A stretch of DNA of 64,000 nucleotides from DATAGZ01 sp036263455 (GTDB lineage: Bacteria; Pseudomonadota; Alphaproteobacteria; Dongiales; Dongiaceae), in the NCBI GenBank assembly GCA_036263455.1, contig DATAGZ010000014.1:20508-84507 (forward strand), read 5' to 3'. Position numbers and translations under genes: made by a program. Of the stretch, positions 54,918-63,158 are shown piece by piece (position 1 is the first letter of the stretch; each line of letters opens with the position of its first letter). Under the pieces are notes generated by a model. It was not told where the DNA came from and searched no databases. It saw only the letters and a program-made list of their open reading frames with translations.

Positions 54918-54986
54918 GCGAAAATAATCCTTTGCGGAAATTTAGGCAAGAAAAGGAATCGTTCCGGGCGAAAATAATTCTCTTGC
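54918..54986. repeat. Two imperfect direct repeats upstream of the rhodanese-dnaA unit
   Basis: GCGAAAATAATCCTTTGC (54918-54935) and GCGAAAATAATTCTCTTGC (54968-54986), 50 bp apart, in a stretch of AT-rich DNA between rpsT and rhodanese-dnaA. They share GCGAAAATAAT and TTGC. They could be regulator binding sites; no known box is matched. Confidence 0.5.
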
Positions 54987-55053
54987 AACGGAGGAGGATT
55001 TGCGCATCTCGACAATAAAGCGTGATGTAGCGGGATAGCGGCACACTACAATG

Positions 55054-55082
55054 AAAATGGCCGGGTCCAGCCCGGCCATTTT
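55054..55082 (-). terminator. Rho-independent terminator of rpsT
   Basis: Perfect 12-bp stem AAAATGGCCGGG/CCCGGCCATTTT, loop of 5, with TTTT at the end on the minus strand, 17 bp after the rpsT stop. Confidence 0.88.
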
Positions 55083-55099
55083 ACCCCCCAAAAAAGCGA

Positions 55100-55363
55100 T
55101 TAAGACAGTGCCTTGAGCCGCTTGTTCAAGCGCGAAATCTTGCGTGCCGCTGTGTTGCGGTGGATGACGCCCTTGGTGACGCCACGGTGCAGTTCGGGTT
55201 GGGCCACGCGCAAGGCATCCAGGGCGGCCTTCTTATCGCCGCCCTCGATAGCGGCTTCCGCCTTGCGGACATAACTGCGCATGCGGCTCTTGCGCGCATT
55301 GTTGAGGTTTGTGCGCTTTGCCGTCTGGCGAATGCGCTTCTTGGCTGATTTGTGGTGCGCCAT
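55100..55363 (-). CDS. rpsT: Ribosomal protein S20
   Basis: An 87-aa highly basic protein that binds 16S rRNA. The start MAHHKSAKKRIRQTAKR is diagnostic, and the end RNTAARKISRLNKRLKAL is normal. ATG 55363. It faces away from the EI24 gene and is followed by its own terminator; rpsT beside dnaA is a usual alphaproteobacterial order. Confidence 0.95.
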   Translation of the reverse strand: MAHHKSAKKRIRQTAKRTNLNNARKSRMRSYVRKAEAAIEGGDKKAALDALRVAQPELHRGVTKGVIHRNTAARKISRLNKRLKALS

Positions 55364-55442
55364 GTCTTTTCCTGGTCTATTTGATCGGAGGGTTATAGAA
55401 GGTGGAGAATAAAGCGTCAACCCCGCCGCCTGAGAAGGAGCT

Positions 55443-56129
55443 ATGATAGAAGCTTTTATACGCGCCATCGGCGATCTCGGACATCCAGCCATGGGGCGAA
55501 TTGTTCTCAAGGCGGCGGCGCTGGCCATTCTGGTCCTGGCCTTGCTGGCGACGGGGCTGTGGGTCGCGTTGTCATCCTTGCCTAGCTTTCCCCCGCCGTG
55601 GGGATGGCTGAGCCACTTTGCGAGCGTCGTAGGGGCGATCCTGCTCGCCTGGCTGCTTTTCCCCATCATGATGAGTATCGCCATTGGCTTGTTCGAGGAA
55701 GATATCGCGGCGATAGCCGAACGGGTGCATCCCTTATTGCATCCCGATGGTTCTTCACACTGGACCGCCGTGCTCGCGCGCTCGCTGGGGCTACTCCTCT
55801 GGGGGGTAATCCTAAACATGGCGGCGCTTCCGCTGTTCTTTATAGCCGCCCTGCTCACGCCCTTTTATCCAATTGTCTTTTATGTCCTGAATGGGTACCT
55901 GCTGGGGCAGGCGTATTTCACCAGCGTGGCGGCACGATATATCCCGCTCGGACAGGCGCGCCGGATGGGTCGGCGCCACTGGCGTCAATTGACTATTGCT
56001 GGAACGCTGATCACGCTGCTATTAACCATCCCGCTCGTGAATATTATCGCACCGGTGCTGGCGACGGCCGCCATGGTCCATTTATATGCGCGGCTCGGAA
56101 CGGGCCGTGGGGCACGAGATGGGCGCTAG
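55443..56129 (+). CDS. EI24 domain membrane protein (CysZ-like)
   Basis: A 228-aa protein with about five hydrophobic segments and the EI24/CysZ layout (LFEEDIAAIAERVHP in a loop, YLLGQAYFTSVAARYIP, then QARRMGRRHW). Function is unclear; CysZ relatives move sulfate, but no cys genes are nearby. AAGGAG precedes ATG 55443. It begins a short run with bactofilin and a lipoprotein. Confidence 0.82.
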   Translation: MIEAFIRAIGDLGHPAMGRIVLKAAALAILVLALLATGLWVALSSLPSFPPPWGWLSHFASVVGAILLAWLLFPIMMSIAIGLFEEDIAAIAERVHPLLHPDGSSHWTAVLARSLGLLLWGVILNMAALPLFFIAALLTPFYPIVFYVLNGYLLGQAYFTSVAARYIPLGQARRMGRRHWRQLTIAGTLITLLLTIPLVNIIAPVLATAAMVHLYARLGTGRGARDGR

Positions 56130-56147
56130 CCCGGAAGGGAGAGAGGA

Positions 56148-56615
56148 ATGAGCGAAAAAAGCGAGGGCGCGCCAGCCGAGGCGAAATCCTACGTCCGCGG
56201 CGATAGCAGCCGGGCGAAATATGAAGCGGCGCGGCGCGGCGCGGAGATGCTCTCCCCGCTGACAAACCAGAAAGCGAGCGAGGAAGCCAAGAAGCTGGTC
56301 GTTGGCCGCGATATCGTGCTCAATGGCGAGATTCATGCTTGCAATCATTTGATCATTGAAGGGCGGGTCGAGGCGAGCCTCAAGGGGTGCGCCATCATCA
56401 CGCTTGCGCCGGGCGGCGAGTTCAAGGGGACGGCCGACGTGGACACTGCGGATGTCAACGGCCGTTTCGAGGGCGAACTGATCGTACGCAAGCGGCTGGT
56501 TCTACGCGCCAAGGGACAGATCACCGGCAAGGTGCGCTATCAGGAACTCGAAGTGGAGAAGGGTGGAATTATTCTGGGTCAAGTGGAGCCGCTGGCTCCC
56601 GAGGTGGGGCGATGA
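56148..56615 (+). CDS. Bactofilin family protein
   Basis: A 155-aa cytoskeletal protein with a short polar tail and a beta-helix core (about 50-145, DIVLNGEIHACNHLIIEG then GGEFKGTADVDTADVNG). Bactofilins polymerise without nucleotide at the membrane and localise cell-wall enzymes. A GGGAGAGAGG site precedes the ATG. The stop overlaps the start of the next lipoprotein gene. Confidence 0.9.
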   Translation: MSEKSEGAPAEAKSYVRGDSSRAKYEAARRGAEMLSPLTNQKASEEAKKLVVGRDIVLNGEIHACNHLIIEGRVEASLKGCAIITLAPGGEFKGTADVDTADVNGRFEGELIVRKRLVLRAKGQITGKVRYQELEVEKGGIILGQVEPLAPEVGR

Positions 56616-57007
56616 CCGGTCGCAGACTTGTGCTGAGCGTGATGGGCCTGCTTGGTATGGCGGCATGTGCGCCGGACGTAGCGCCCCGCGATGTGACCGT
56701 GGTTCCCGCTGCGGCCAGCGCGCAGCCGACTACGGCGACAAAGCTTGCCTCGGCAATGACCGATCCTCAGCAGCTGGTCGGATCTGATCCCGCCCGCATC
56801 GGCGCGATCATGGGCACGCCGCAGCATATTCGCCATGAAAAGAGCTTGGACGTCTGGCAATATTCCAACGCCCGCTGCATGCTGGAATTCTATCTTTGGC
56901 ATCAGAGCGGGCAGGTCATCTATATCGAAGCTCGCGACCGGCAGGCCATAGCCGTTGCCGCGCCGCAATGCATGCGTTCGCTTTTGGAGCAGAAGAGCGC
57001 TTCCTAG
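56612..57007 (+). CDS. Small lipoprotein of unknown function
   Basis: A 131-aa protein with an export signal and lipobox-like LGMAAC (Cys19). The mature part has an Ala/Thr-rich linker, then DPARIGAIMGTPQHIRHEKS and WQYSNARCMLEFYLW, a pattern resembling small SmpA/BamE-like folds (inference only). It overlaps the bactofilin gene by 4 bp (ATGA), so the two are produced together, perhaps as an envelope pair. Confidence 0.75.
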   Translation: MTGRRLVLSVMGLLGMAACAPDVAPRDVTVVPAAASAQPTTATKLASAMTDPQQLVGSDPARIGAIMGTPQHIRHEKSLDVWQYSNARCMLEFYLWHQSGQVIYIEARDRQAIAVAAPQCMRSLLEQKSAS

Positions 57008-57061
57008 AAGACCGCCATCGAATTGGCGCGCTCCTCGGGAGTCGGGTAAAAGATAATCCCT

Positions 57062-58279
57062 TTATTCCGCAGCAATGGCGGCGATTTCCTGAATCAGGCC
57101 AAGCTTTGCGCCGATCGCCGCAAAGATCTCGACCACGGCGCGAAGCTGTGCCGGCGTATGGGCGGCGCATACCGAGCATCGCAGCAGGGCCGTGCCACTC
57201 GGCGTCGCGGGGGGCAGGGCCAGGTTGACATAAACGCCTGCTTCCAGCGCTTCATGCCAGAATTTCGCTGCGAGGGCAGGGTCATTGAGACGGATGGCTA
57301 CGACCGGACCCTTTTGCGCGCCAACCGAAAATCCCGCGGCGGCGAGGTTATCATAGAGAATATCTACGTTCTTCCACAGCCGGGTCATCAGCTCGGGGTG
57401 GGTGCGCAATTCAGCCAACGCCGCGCGCACCGAGGCAACGATTGAAGGAGGCAGGGAGGCCGTGAACATATAAGGCCGGCAAGCCACGCGCAGAATGTCG
57501 AAACCCTCGTGATCGGAAATCAGAAAGCCCCCGATGGCACCCATGCTCTTGGAGAAAGTGCCTGTGATGAAATCGACATCCGCTTCCACGCAGGCGGCCT
57601 CGCACAGGCCTCGGCCAGTGCGGCCCAGAATGCCCATGGAATGGGCCTCGTCCACCAGCAAATAGGCGCCGTACTTCTTTTTGACGGCGACAAATTCCGC
57701 GAGCGGCGCCTGATCGCCCAGCATCGAGTATATCCCTTCGACCACGATGATCTTATTGCCCGGTTCGTGGGCGATTCGCGCCATCCGCTTGTCGAGATCG
57801 GCGGGATCGTTATGGCGGAAGCGCACGACCGTGGCGTTGCCGAGCTTGCATCCATCATAGATGCTGGCATGGGAATCGGAATCGATGACTAGAAAATCCC
57901 CCGGTCCCGCCAGGGTCGAGATTGCGCCGAGATTGGCCTGGTATCCGGTCGAGAACACCATGCAATGCGCCTTGCCGTAGAAATCGGCGAGATCCCGTTC
58001 CAAGAGGCGGTGGTCGGCATAGGAGCCGTTGGCGATTCGCGACCCGGTCGTGCCAGTGCCCAGTTCTTGAATGGCATCGATGGCTGCCCGCAGGGCGCTG
58101 TCATCAAAAGTCAGGCCGAGATAATTATTGGAGCCGCAGAGGATCGTTTCCTGTCCATTGATCATGGCCGTGGTGGAGGAGAGCACTTTCTCTATTTTCA
58201 CGGCAAACGGATCGGCGCCGCAATCCTGGAGTGTCTGGTGCGCCGCTCGCAACGCTTCGAAACGGTGAAAAATCCCCAT
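57062..58279 (-). CDS. spt: Serine palmitoyltransferase (alpha-oxoamine synthase)
   Basis: A 405-aa PLP enzyme that joins serine with a long acyl thioester to give 3-ketosphinganine, the first step of sphingolipid synthesis. CGSNNYLGLT is at the start of the fold, VDEAHSMG carries the PLP Asp/His and Lys244 is in GTFSKSMGAIGG. An acyl-carrier protein gene directly upstream shares TAATG with it. The set spt, acp, cerR, acyl-ACP synthetase matches the ceramide cluster known from Caulobacter, which supports Spt over KBL or BioF. No ceramide synthase is in this window. Confidence 0.9.
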   Translation of the reverse strand: MGIFHRFEALRAAHQTLQDCGADPFAVKIEKVLSSTTAMINGQETILCGSNNYLGLTFDDSALRAAIDAIQELGTGTTGSRIANGSYADHRLLERDLADFYGKAHCMVFSTGYQANLGAISTLAGPGDFLVIDSDSHASIYDGCKLGNATVVRFRHNDPADLDKRMARIAHEPGNKIIVVEGIYSMLGDQAPLAEFVAVKKKYGAYLLVDEAHSMGILGRTGRGLCEAACVEADVDFITGTFSKSMGAIGGFLISDHEGFDILRVACRPYMFTASLPPSIVASVRAALAELRTHPELMTRLWKNVDILYDNLAAAGFSVGAQKGPVVAIRLNDPALAAKFWHEALEAGVYVNLALPPATPSGTALLRCSVCAAHTPAQLRAVVEIFAAIGAKLGLIQEIAAIAAE

Positions 58280-58548
58280 TAGGCGTACTCCTCCTTGTTC
58301 TTTTGTCTAATGCTGCGGATCGTCTCGGCCAGTTGTCTGACCGTCGTGATCTCGGGCACCATATTCAGGGGAATGGAAATGTCGAACGTATCCTCGATTT
58401 CCATCATCAAATCCATGACGGCAAGAGAGTCCAGGTTCAGATCCCGCGCGATGTCTGTATCGGCGCCGATGACGATCTCCGTCTTGCGAAAGCGCGCCAA
58501 CAAGGCGCAGACTTCCGGCAAAATCTTCTCAACGGGCTTATCGGTCAT
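58279..58548 (-). CDS. acpR: Acyl carrier protein for sphingolipid synthesis
   Basis: An 89-aa acidic carrier protein. Ser41 in RDLNLDSLAVMD is the 4'-phosphopantetheine site; IEDTFDISIPL is typical helix III. It overlaps spt by 1 bp (TAATG) and probably delivers the acyl group to Spt. A perfect palindrome 92 bp upstream (58640-58656) may control it. The symbol follows the Caulobacter cluster and rests on context. Confidence 0.88.
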   Translation of the reverse strand: MTDKPVEKILPEVCALLARFRKTEIVIGADTDIARDLNLDSLAVMDLMMEIEDTFDISIPLNMVPEITTVRQLAETIRSIRQKNKEEYA

Positions 58549-58639
58549 CGTATAGCTTCCTTGCATGGCTCGTTCGTATTCCCCCAAGCCAATAACCAAG
58601 CTAAATGGAACAAGGAGCCGACAAGCGGAAATGACATTT

Positions 58640-58656
58640 TGTAACAGCCTGTTACA
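58640..58656. promoter_or_regulatory. 17-bp operator-like palindrome between cerR and acp
   Basis: TGTAACAG-C-CTGTTACA, perfect 8-bp arms with one central base, in the AT-rich gap before acp-spt. Such symmetric sites are typical of TetR-type repressors. No regulator gene is adjacent. Confidence 0.65.
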
Positions 58657-58675
58657 ATATAATCTTTTCAATAAG

Positions 58676-59617
58676 TTAGCTAGGAGTATGCAGCGGAGTG
58701 AGCGTATCGGCGAGACCTTCCGCGAGAGTGAAGCGGGGCCGCCAGTTTGCGAGTCGCGATAGGTTCTCCCCGGCACAGGACCAGGAAGGATAGCGCAGCT
58801 CGGTTAGTTTATGGGGAAGAAGCACCGGCGGAGCCAGCCCCGCTTTAACGCCCCAATCATTGAGCCGCGCGACCCCCGCGAGAATCATCCCCGGCAGGGC
58901 GAGCGGGCGGACCTTTCTTCCCAGGGCGACCGAGGCGGCAGCGGCAAGGGCACGATGGTCGTAGCCATCGCGGCATTCGTCGGAAAGCTCGGTAATATGT
59001 CGGCTCACGCTGGCGGGCTGAGTGAGACAGGCCAGGATCGCCCGGGCCATGTCTTCGACATGGATCATGGCCACGCGCGCTCCGGGTGGATTGGGCAATG
59101 GCAAAAGACCCAAGCGGGCGAGGGCAAAAAGCGGCCGAAGGGCCGTATCTTCGGGACCGTAGATAGCCGGAGGCCGCAGCACCGTCCAGGCCGCATCGGA
59201 TAGGCTGGTGATATGGTCTTCTCCGGCGCGCTTGGAGGCGCCATAGGGTGAAAGCCAGGCCTCGCGGGCGGCAAGGGAAGAAATATGGATGATGAAACTC
59301 TCGGGCGCGACCCGGACGCGAGTGGCGACGAGCTCCCGGGTGAGCCGGTCATTGACGGAGAAGAATTCCCGCGCGTTTCGCGCCCGGGTCAAGCCGGCGA
59401 TATGGATAAAGGCTGTGCTGTCCATGAGCAAGGCCCGTTGGGTCGCCGGCTCGAAAAGGTTGCCTTGGACGATTTCCAGATTCGCCTCCGGAAAAAGCAA
59501 CGAGCGGTCAAATCGTCTTACAAAGATCCGTACGCGTCTGCCGTCCTGGATCAATTGTCGCAGGGTGGCGCGACCGAGAAAACCGGTCGCTCCCGTCAGC
59601 GCGACCAACTCAGGCAT
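58676..59617 (-). CDS. cerR: NAD-dependent epimerase/dehydratase family reductase (CerR-like)
   Basis: A 313-aa short-chain (extended) dehydrogenase with the Rossmann motif LTGATGFLGRAT at the start and YGASKRAGE carrying catalytic Tyr and Lys. In Caulobacter the homologue in this cluster (CerR) reduces the ceramide intermediate. Context with spt and acp points to that step. ATG 59617 overlaps the acyl-ACP synthetase stop by 8 bp, so cerR is coupled to it. Confidence 0.85.
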   Translation of the reverse strand: MPELVALTGATGFLGRATLRQLIQDGRRVRIFVRRFDRSLLFPEANLEIVQGNLFEPATQRALLMDSTAFIHIAGLTRARNAREFFSVNDRLTRELVATRVRVAPESFIIHISSLAAREAWLSPYGASKRAGEDHITSLSDAAWTVLRPPAIYGPEDTALRPLFALARLGLLPLPNPPGARVAMIHVEDMARAILACLTQPASVSRHITELSDECRDGYDHRALAAAASVALGRKVRPLALPGMILAGVARLNDWGVKAGLAPPVLLPHKLTELRYPSWSCAGENLSRLANWRPRFTLAEGLADTLTPLHTPS

Positions 59618-61304
59618 AAAGGCCGGCGAGAAAATTGCTCTTGGCCTTGGCCCGGCTGAGTTTGCCCGACGAAGTCTTGGGAAGACCGTGGGGAGGGATG
59701 AGGATAATCTTCGCCTCGACCGCAGCGGCTTTTTGGAGCCGCGCGGCGACATCCTTGACCAGGCGGTCGCGGCTGTCGCTTTCCTGGGAGCGGCATTGCA
59801 CGAGGAGGATGATCTGCTCATCGCCCTGGCCGTCATCGATGGAAAAGGCCGCTGCATCGCCGCGGCGCAGGTCGGCGACTTCCTCGGCGGCCCATTCGAG
59901 ATCCTGAGGCCAGATATTACGGCCATTGACGATGATCAGGTCCTTGGCGCGTCCGGTGATAACGATTTCGTCGCCCCAGCGATAGCCGAGATCGCCGGTA
60001 TTCAGCCAACCCTGGGCATCGAGCACGGCGCGCGTTTCCTCTGGCTGTCGAAAATAGCCGCGCATGAGGCTCGGTCCACGAAAAAAAATCCCGCCGATCT
60101 GCCGCTCGCCGAGCGGCGTGCCGCGCGGATCGCGGATCTCCACCGCATGCCCGGGGAGCACCCGTCCGCAAGAGACGAAACCACGCGATTGCTCACCCGG
60201 CGTGGATGGGATCGCGCGATTCTCCTCGGCGAGCGCGCGCCGGTCGATATGGTCGACCCTCGGCCCGGTTGCGACGGGAGCGAAGCTGATGGCCAGCACC
60301 GTTTCCGCCATGCCGTAGCTCGCGGTGAAGGCGGTTTTCGTGAAACCGAAGGGAGCGAAACAAGCGGCGAAGCGATCGAGCACCGGGGCCTGAACCATAT
60401 CCCCGCCGATCCCCGCCAGCCGCCAGGAGGATAAATCGCCCGCGAACGCCGTCTGGTCCCGCATGCGCCGCACGCACAATTCGTAGCCGAAGCTCGGACT
60501 ATAGGCGATTGAACCGCGGTTGCGCGCCATCAGGCTCAGCCAAGTCAGGGGCCGGCGCGCGAAATCGCGCGTGGCCATGTAATCGATGCTGGTCTGCGTT
60601 GCGAGCGCCGCCAGCAGGAATCCGACGAGACCCATGTCATGGTAGAAGGGCAGCCAAGAGCAGGCACGGTCGCCCGGGCGCAACTGCAACCCATGCTGCG
60701 CGATGCCCTGGAGATTAGCCATGAGCGCCGCCTGGGTGATCTCGATGCCTTTGGGAAACCGCGTGCTCCCCGAGGAAAATTGCAAATAGCCCACGTCTTC
60801 CGGCTGCCAAGGCAGCAGCTGGCCCTCTTCCGAGAGCGCATCCATACTTTCCAGCACGGGGCAGTGGCCTCTGGCGGCCTCGGCAAGCAGCGCAGCAAGT
60901 TCGCTCGGCGCCCAAGCCAGGGATGCCTCGCAATTTGTAATCTGCTGGCGCAGCTGCGCGATATAGGCGTCCTTGCCGCCCAGGCTGGTAGGCAAGGGCA
61001 AGGGGACGGGCAACAGCCCGGCATATTGGCAGGCAAAAAACAGGGTGACGAAATCCGGCTCGGTATCGGCTATGAGCGCGACGCGCGCGCCACGCCCGAG
61101 CTTCAGTCCGGCCAGGCCACGCGCAACGCGCAGGGCACGCTCACGCAGGTCGCGATAGGGCAGGACATGCACCAATTCGCCACGCGCCGAATAGAAATTC
61201 TGCCCGGTATCGCCCTTTGCGGCATAATCGAGCGCTGCGGCGATCGTCGGAAAATTCGCGAGATTATGCGGCAATGCGTGCGCGCTGGGCGTGGGGACGA
61301 GCAT
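59610..61304 (-). CDS. Fatty acyl-AMP ligase/acyl-ACP synthetase
   Basis: A 564-aa member of the adenylate-forming family. The phosphate loop FSSGSTRFPKG is near residue 177; SFAPVATGPRVD, GDLGYRWGDEIVITGRAKDLI and NGRNIWPQDLE in the C-terminal part fit the FAAL group, which loads fatty acids on carrier proteins. The end KTSSGKLSRAKAK carries the catalytic Lys. In the sphingolipid cluster it would charge the acp with a long-chain fatty acid for Spt. The DUF72 gene lies 31 bp upstream on the same strand. Confidence 0.88.
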   Translation of the reverse strand: MLVPTPSAHALPHNLANFPTIAAALDYAAKGDTGQNFYSARGELVHVLPYRDLRERALRVARGLAGLKLGRGARVALIADTEPDFVTLFFACQYAGLLPVPLPLPTSLGGKDAYIAQLRQQITNCEASLAWAPSELAALLAEAARGHCPVLESMDALSEEGQLLPWQPEDVGYLQFSSGSTRFPKGIEITQAALMANLQGIAQHGLQLRPGDRACSWLPFYHDMGLVGFLLAALATQTSIDYMATRDFARRPLTWLSLMARNRGSIAYSPSFGYELCVRRMRDQTAFAGDLSSWRLAGIGGDMVQAPVLDRFAACFAPFGFTKTAFTASYGMAETVLAISFAPVATGPRVDHIDRRALAEENRAIPSTPGEQSRGFVSCGRVLPGHAVEIRDPRGTPLGERQIGGIFFRGPSLMRGYFRQPEETRAVLDAQGWLNTGDLGYRWGDEIVITGRAKDLIIVNGRNIWPQDLEWAAEEVADLRRGDAAAFSIDDGQGDEQIILLVQCRSQESDSRDRLVKDVAARLQKAAAVEAKIILIPPHGLPKTSSGKLSRAKAKSNFLAGLYA

Positions 61305-61335
61305 CCCGCGCTCTTAGCAGATGGGGCTCGGGGCC

Positions 61336-62094
61336 TCAAGCGCTCCTGCGCCGGTTGCTCGACAATTCGACATAATGGCAGAGACGGTGCGCATCTTTTA
61401 CCGCATAGCCCTTCTCGTCATTGTCGAAATAACAATAGACGTCTATGTCCTCTTTTTGCCATGCCAGGAATTGTCGCGCCCAGCGCTGCAAAAAGGCGTC
61501 GTCGTAGGAACCCTTATAAGGGCCTTGCGGTCCATGCATGCGCAAGTAGGCAAAATCCGCAGTGATCTGGGCGGGCGCATGGCGGCGATCGAGATCGTAG
61601 ATGCACCAGGCCGCATTGTGCTTTCTCAGAACGGCGTAGATATCCTCATCGAACCAGGATTCGTGGCGAAATTCGAACGTCGCCCGGCAATCGGCGGGGA
61701 GAAGAGCCAGAAAAGCGGCCAGCCGCTCGGCGTTTTTATGGAAACGCGGCGGCAGTTGATAGAGAACCGGCCCGAGCTTTTGCCCGAAGACCGGCAGCAG
61801 GGAGAAGAAGAAATCGAAATCCTCGCGGTTACCCTTGAGAAGCTTGCGGTGGGTCAGGTAGCGGTTGGCCTTGACGGAAAAGACGAATTCTTCGGGCACG
61901 CGCCCACACCAGGTCTGGATGGTTTTGGGTGTAGGGGCGCGATAGAAGCTATTATTGATCTCCACCGTCGAAAACGTGCGGGCATAGAATGGCAGGAGGT
62001 CCTCGGTGCGGATATCCTCCGGATAAAAGGGGCCGCGCCAGGGACCGTAGAGCCATCCCGATGTCCCGATGTGGATCTGGCCACCTTTGTTCAT
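61336..62094 (-). CDS. DUF72 family protein
   Basis: A 252-aa TIM-barrel-like protein with the family start IHIGTSGWLYGPWRGPFYPE and FVFSVKANRYLTHRK in the middle, plus YCYFDNDEKGYAVKDA near the end. Function of the family is unknown. It lies 31 bp upstream of the acyl-ACP synthetase gene and may be co-transcribed, but a link to sphingolipids is unproven. Confidence 0.88.
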   Translation of the reverse strand: MNKGGQIHIGTSGWLYGPWRGPFYPEDIRTEDLLPFYARTFSTVEINNSFYRAPTPKTIQTWCGRVPEEFVFSVKANRYLTHRKLLKGNREDFDFFFSLLPVFGQKLGPVLYQLPPRFHKNAERLAAFLALLPADCRATFEFRHESWFDEDIYAVLRKHNAAWCIYDLDRRHAPAQITADFAYLRMHGPQGPYKGSYDDAFLQRWARQFLAWQKEDIDVYCYFDNDEKGYAVKDAHRLCHYVELSSNRRRSA

Positions 62095-62165
62095 TCCCTA
62101 TAGACACGCTGGGTTCAGCCAGGTTCCGTCGCAAAAGTGCGGCGGCCGGTGATGGCGAAGAGTGG

Positions 62166-62219
62166 CCCGGCTCAAGGCCGGGAATGACGTAAGTACCCTC
62201 TCCCATCAAGGGAGAGGGT
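62166..62219. repeat. Two intergenic palindromes (REP-like)
   Basis: CCCGGC/GCCGGG (62166-62182, loop TCAAG) followed by GGAATGACG, then ACCCTCTCCC/GGGAGAGGGT (62195-62219, loop ATCAA). Motifs of both types are widespread intergenic repeats in alphaproteobacteria. They lie between two same-strand genes and could also act as a terminator or mRNA stabiliser for the SRPBCC gene. Confidence 0.6.
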
Positions 62220-62236
62220 CAATTCAGGACGTCTCG

Positions 62237-62716
62237 CTAGGCCGGCAGCGATGCCAGATATTCGGCAAGGCAATCCATGCTCGAGGCCCACCCCTCCTGG
62301 TGCCGGTCGCGCATATCGATATTCGCGAAGCCTGTCTGCCTCAGGACCAGATCGGTCCCGGTTCCCTTGGGCGCGAGCGTGACCGTCACCAGGGTTTCAT
62401 GCTTGATCTGGCCCGCCTCATCGAGCCAGGCCCAGGTGAAGGCGACTTTACGCGGCGCCTCGATTTCCCGATACACGCCCTGCACTCGATGTTCGGTACC
62501 GCTCGGTGACCGCATGCAGGTGAACCATTTGCCGCCTGGCCGAACATCCGTTCTGGCTTCAGGCACGCTGAAACCCTCGGGGCCGAACCAATGGACGAGA
62601 TGGCTTGGCTCGGTCCAGACTTTGAAGACCAGTTCCGGCGGGGCCGGCAAATGCTTGTGCACTTCGAGAAACAGCTCCTCCGCCGAAGCGGGCTCAACCA
62701 TTGAAGCAGAGATCAT
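62237..62716 (-). CDS. SRPBCC/AHSA1-domain protein
   Basis: A 159-aa START-like fold protein (APPELVFKVWTEPSHLVHWFGPEG, cut across 30-55, then GGKWFTCMRSPSG). Such proteins bind hydrophobic ligands. It overlaps the upstream ArsR gene by 4 bp (ATGA), an arrangement seen very often, in which the regulator controls the SRPBCC partner. Ligand unknown. Confidence 0.88.
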   Translation of the reverse strand: MISASMVEPASAEELFLEVHKHLPAPPELVFKVWTEPSHLVHWFGPEGFSVPEARTDVRPGGKWFTCMRSPSGTEHRVQGVYREIEAPRKVAFTWAWLDEAGQIKHETLVTVTLAPKGTGTDLVLRQTGFANIDMRDRHQEGWASSMDCLAEYLASLPA

Positions 62717-63051
62717 GATATCTTTCCTTTCTTGGGGGTCTGAATTTTGGTGAGGTATGTATCGAGCCGCGTCAGGCTCTGGTCCCAGAATTTCCGGTAT
62801 TGATCCAGCCAATCCGCCGCCTCAGCCATGGTTTCCGGCTTTAGCACGCAGCGGCGCCATTGGCCTTCGCGAGTCTGGGCAATCAGCCCCGCGCTCCTGA
62901 GTACCTTTATGTGGCGGGAAATGGCAGGCTGGCTAATAGGGAAGGGTTTCGCGAGCCTGGTGGCGGAGGCGGGTCCGTCGCTCAGCCTTGCCAGGATTGC
63001 GCGCCGGGTCGGGTCGCTCAATGCCGAGAAGATCGCACTTAATCGGTCCAT
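62713..63051 (-). CDS. ArsR family transcriptional regulator
   Basis: A 112-aa winged-helix repressor: LSDPTRRAILARLSDG, then FPISQPAISRHIKVLRSAGLI as the recognition helix. No metal-binding cysteine motif (CxC) is present, so it is a non-metal member, as usual for those coupled to SRPBCC genes. The start ATG 63051 lies about 20 bp after a TATAAT, giving a very short leader without a clear ribosome site. It probably represses its own operon through the inverted repeat upstream. Confidence 0.9.
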   Translation of the reverse strand: MDRLSAIFSALSDPTRRAILARLSDGPASATRLAKPFPISQPAISRHIKVLRSAGLIAQTREGQWRRCVLKPETMAEAADWLDQYRKFWDQSLTRLDTYLTKIQTPKKGKIS

Positions 63052-63060
63052 GGCCTGAAT

Positions 63061-63092
63061 ATAACAAATCGATTATATAACGCAAGTGTTAT
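63061..63092 (-). promoter_or_regulatory. Promoter and operator-like repeat of the ArsR gene
   Basis: On the minus strand a TATAAT (63072-63077) is followed by the ArsR start. ATAAC-N6-GTTAT (63077-63092) is a perfect inverted repeat touching this -10, and a third ATAAC lies at 63061-63065. The layout suits autorepression by ArsR and could also affect ettA on the other strand. Confidence 0.5.
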
Positions 63093-63158
63093 TTAAGGGG
63101 AACGTTGCGCGGCCGGATTCGTTTGGATAAAGCTTGCCCAACAAACGAGTTAGGGCGC

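Noticed and set aside
54840..55053. Chromosome origin next to dnaA
   Set aside because: No DnaA-box cluster (TTATCCACA type) was found; only two other direct repeats.
55364..55858. A longer N-terminal extension of rpsT
   Set aside because: The extension is the antisense of the EI24 gene; S20 starts at MAHHKSAKK.
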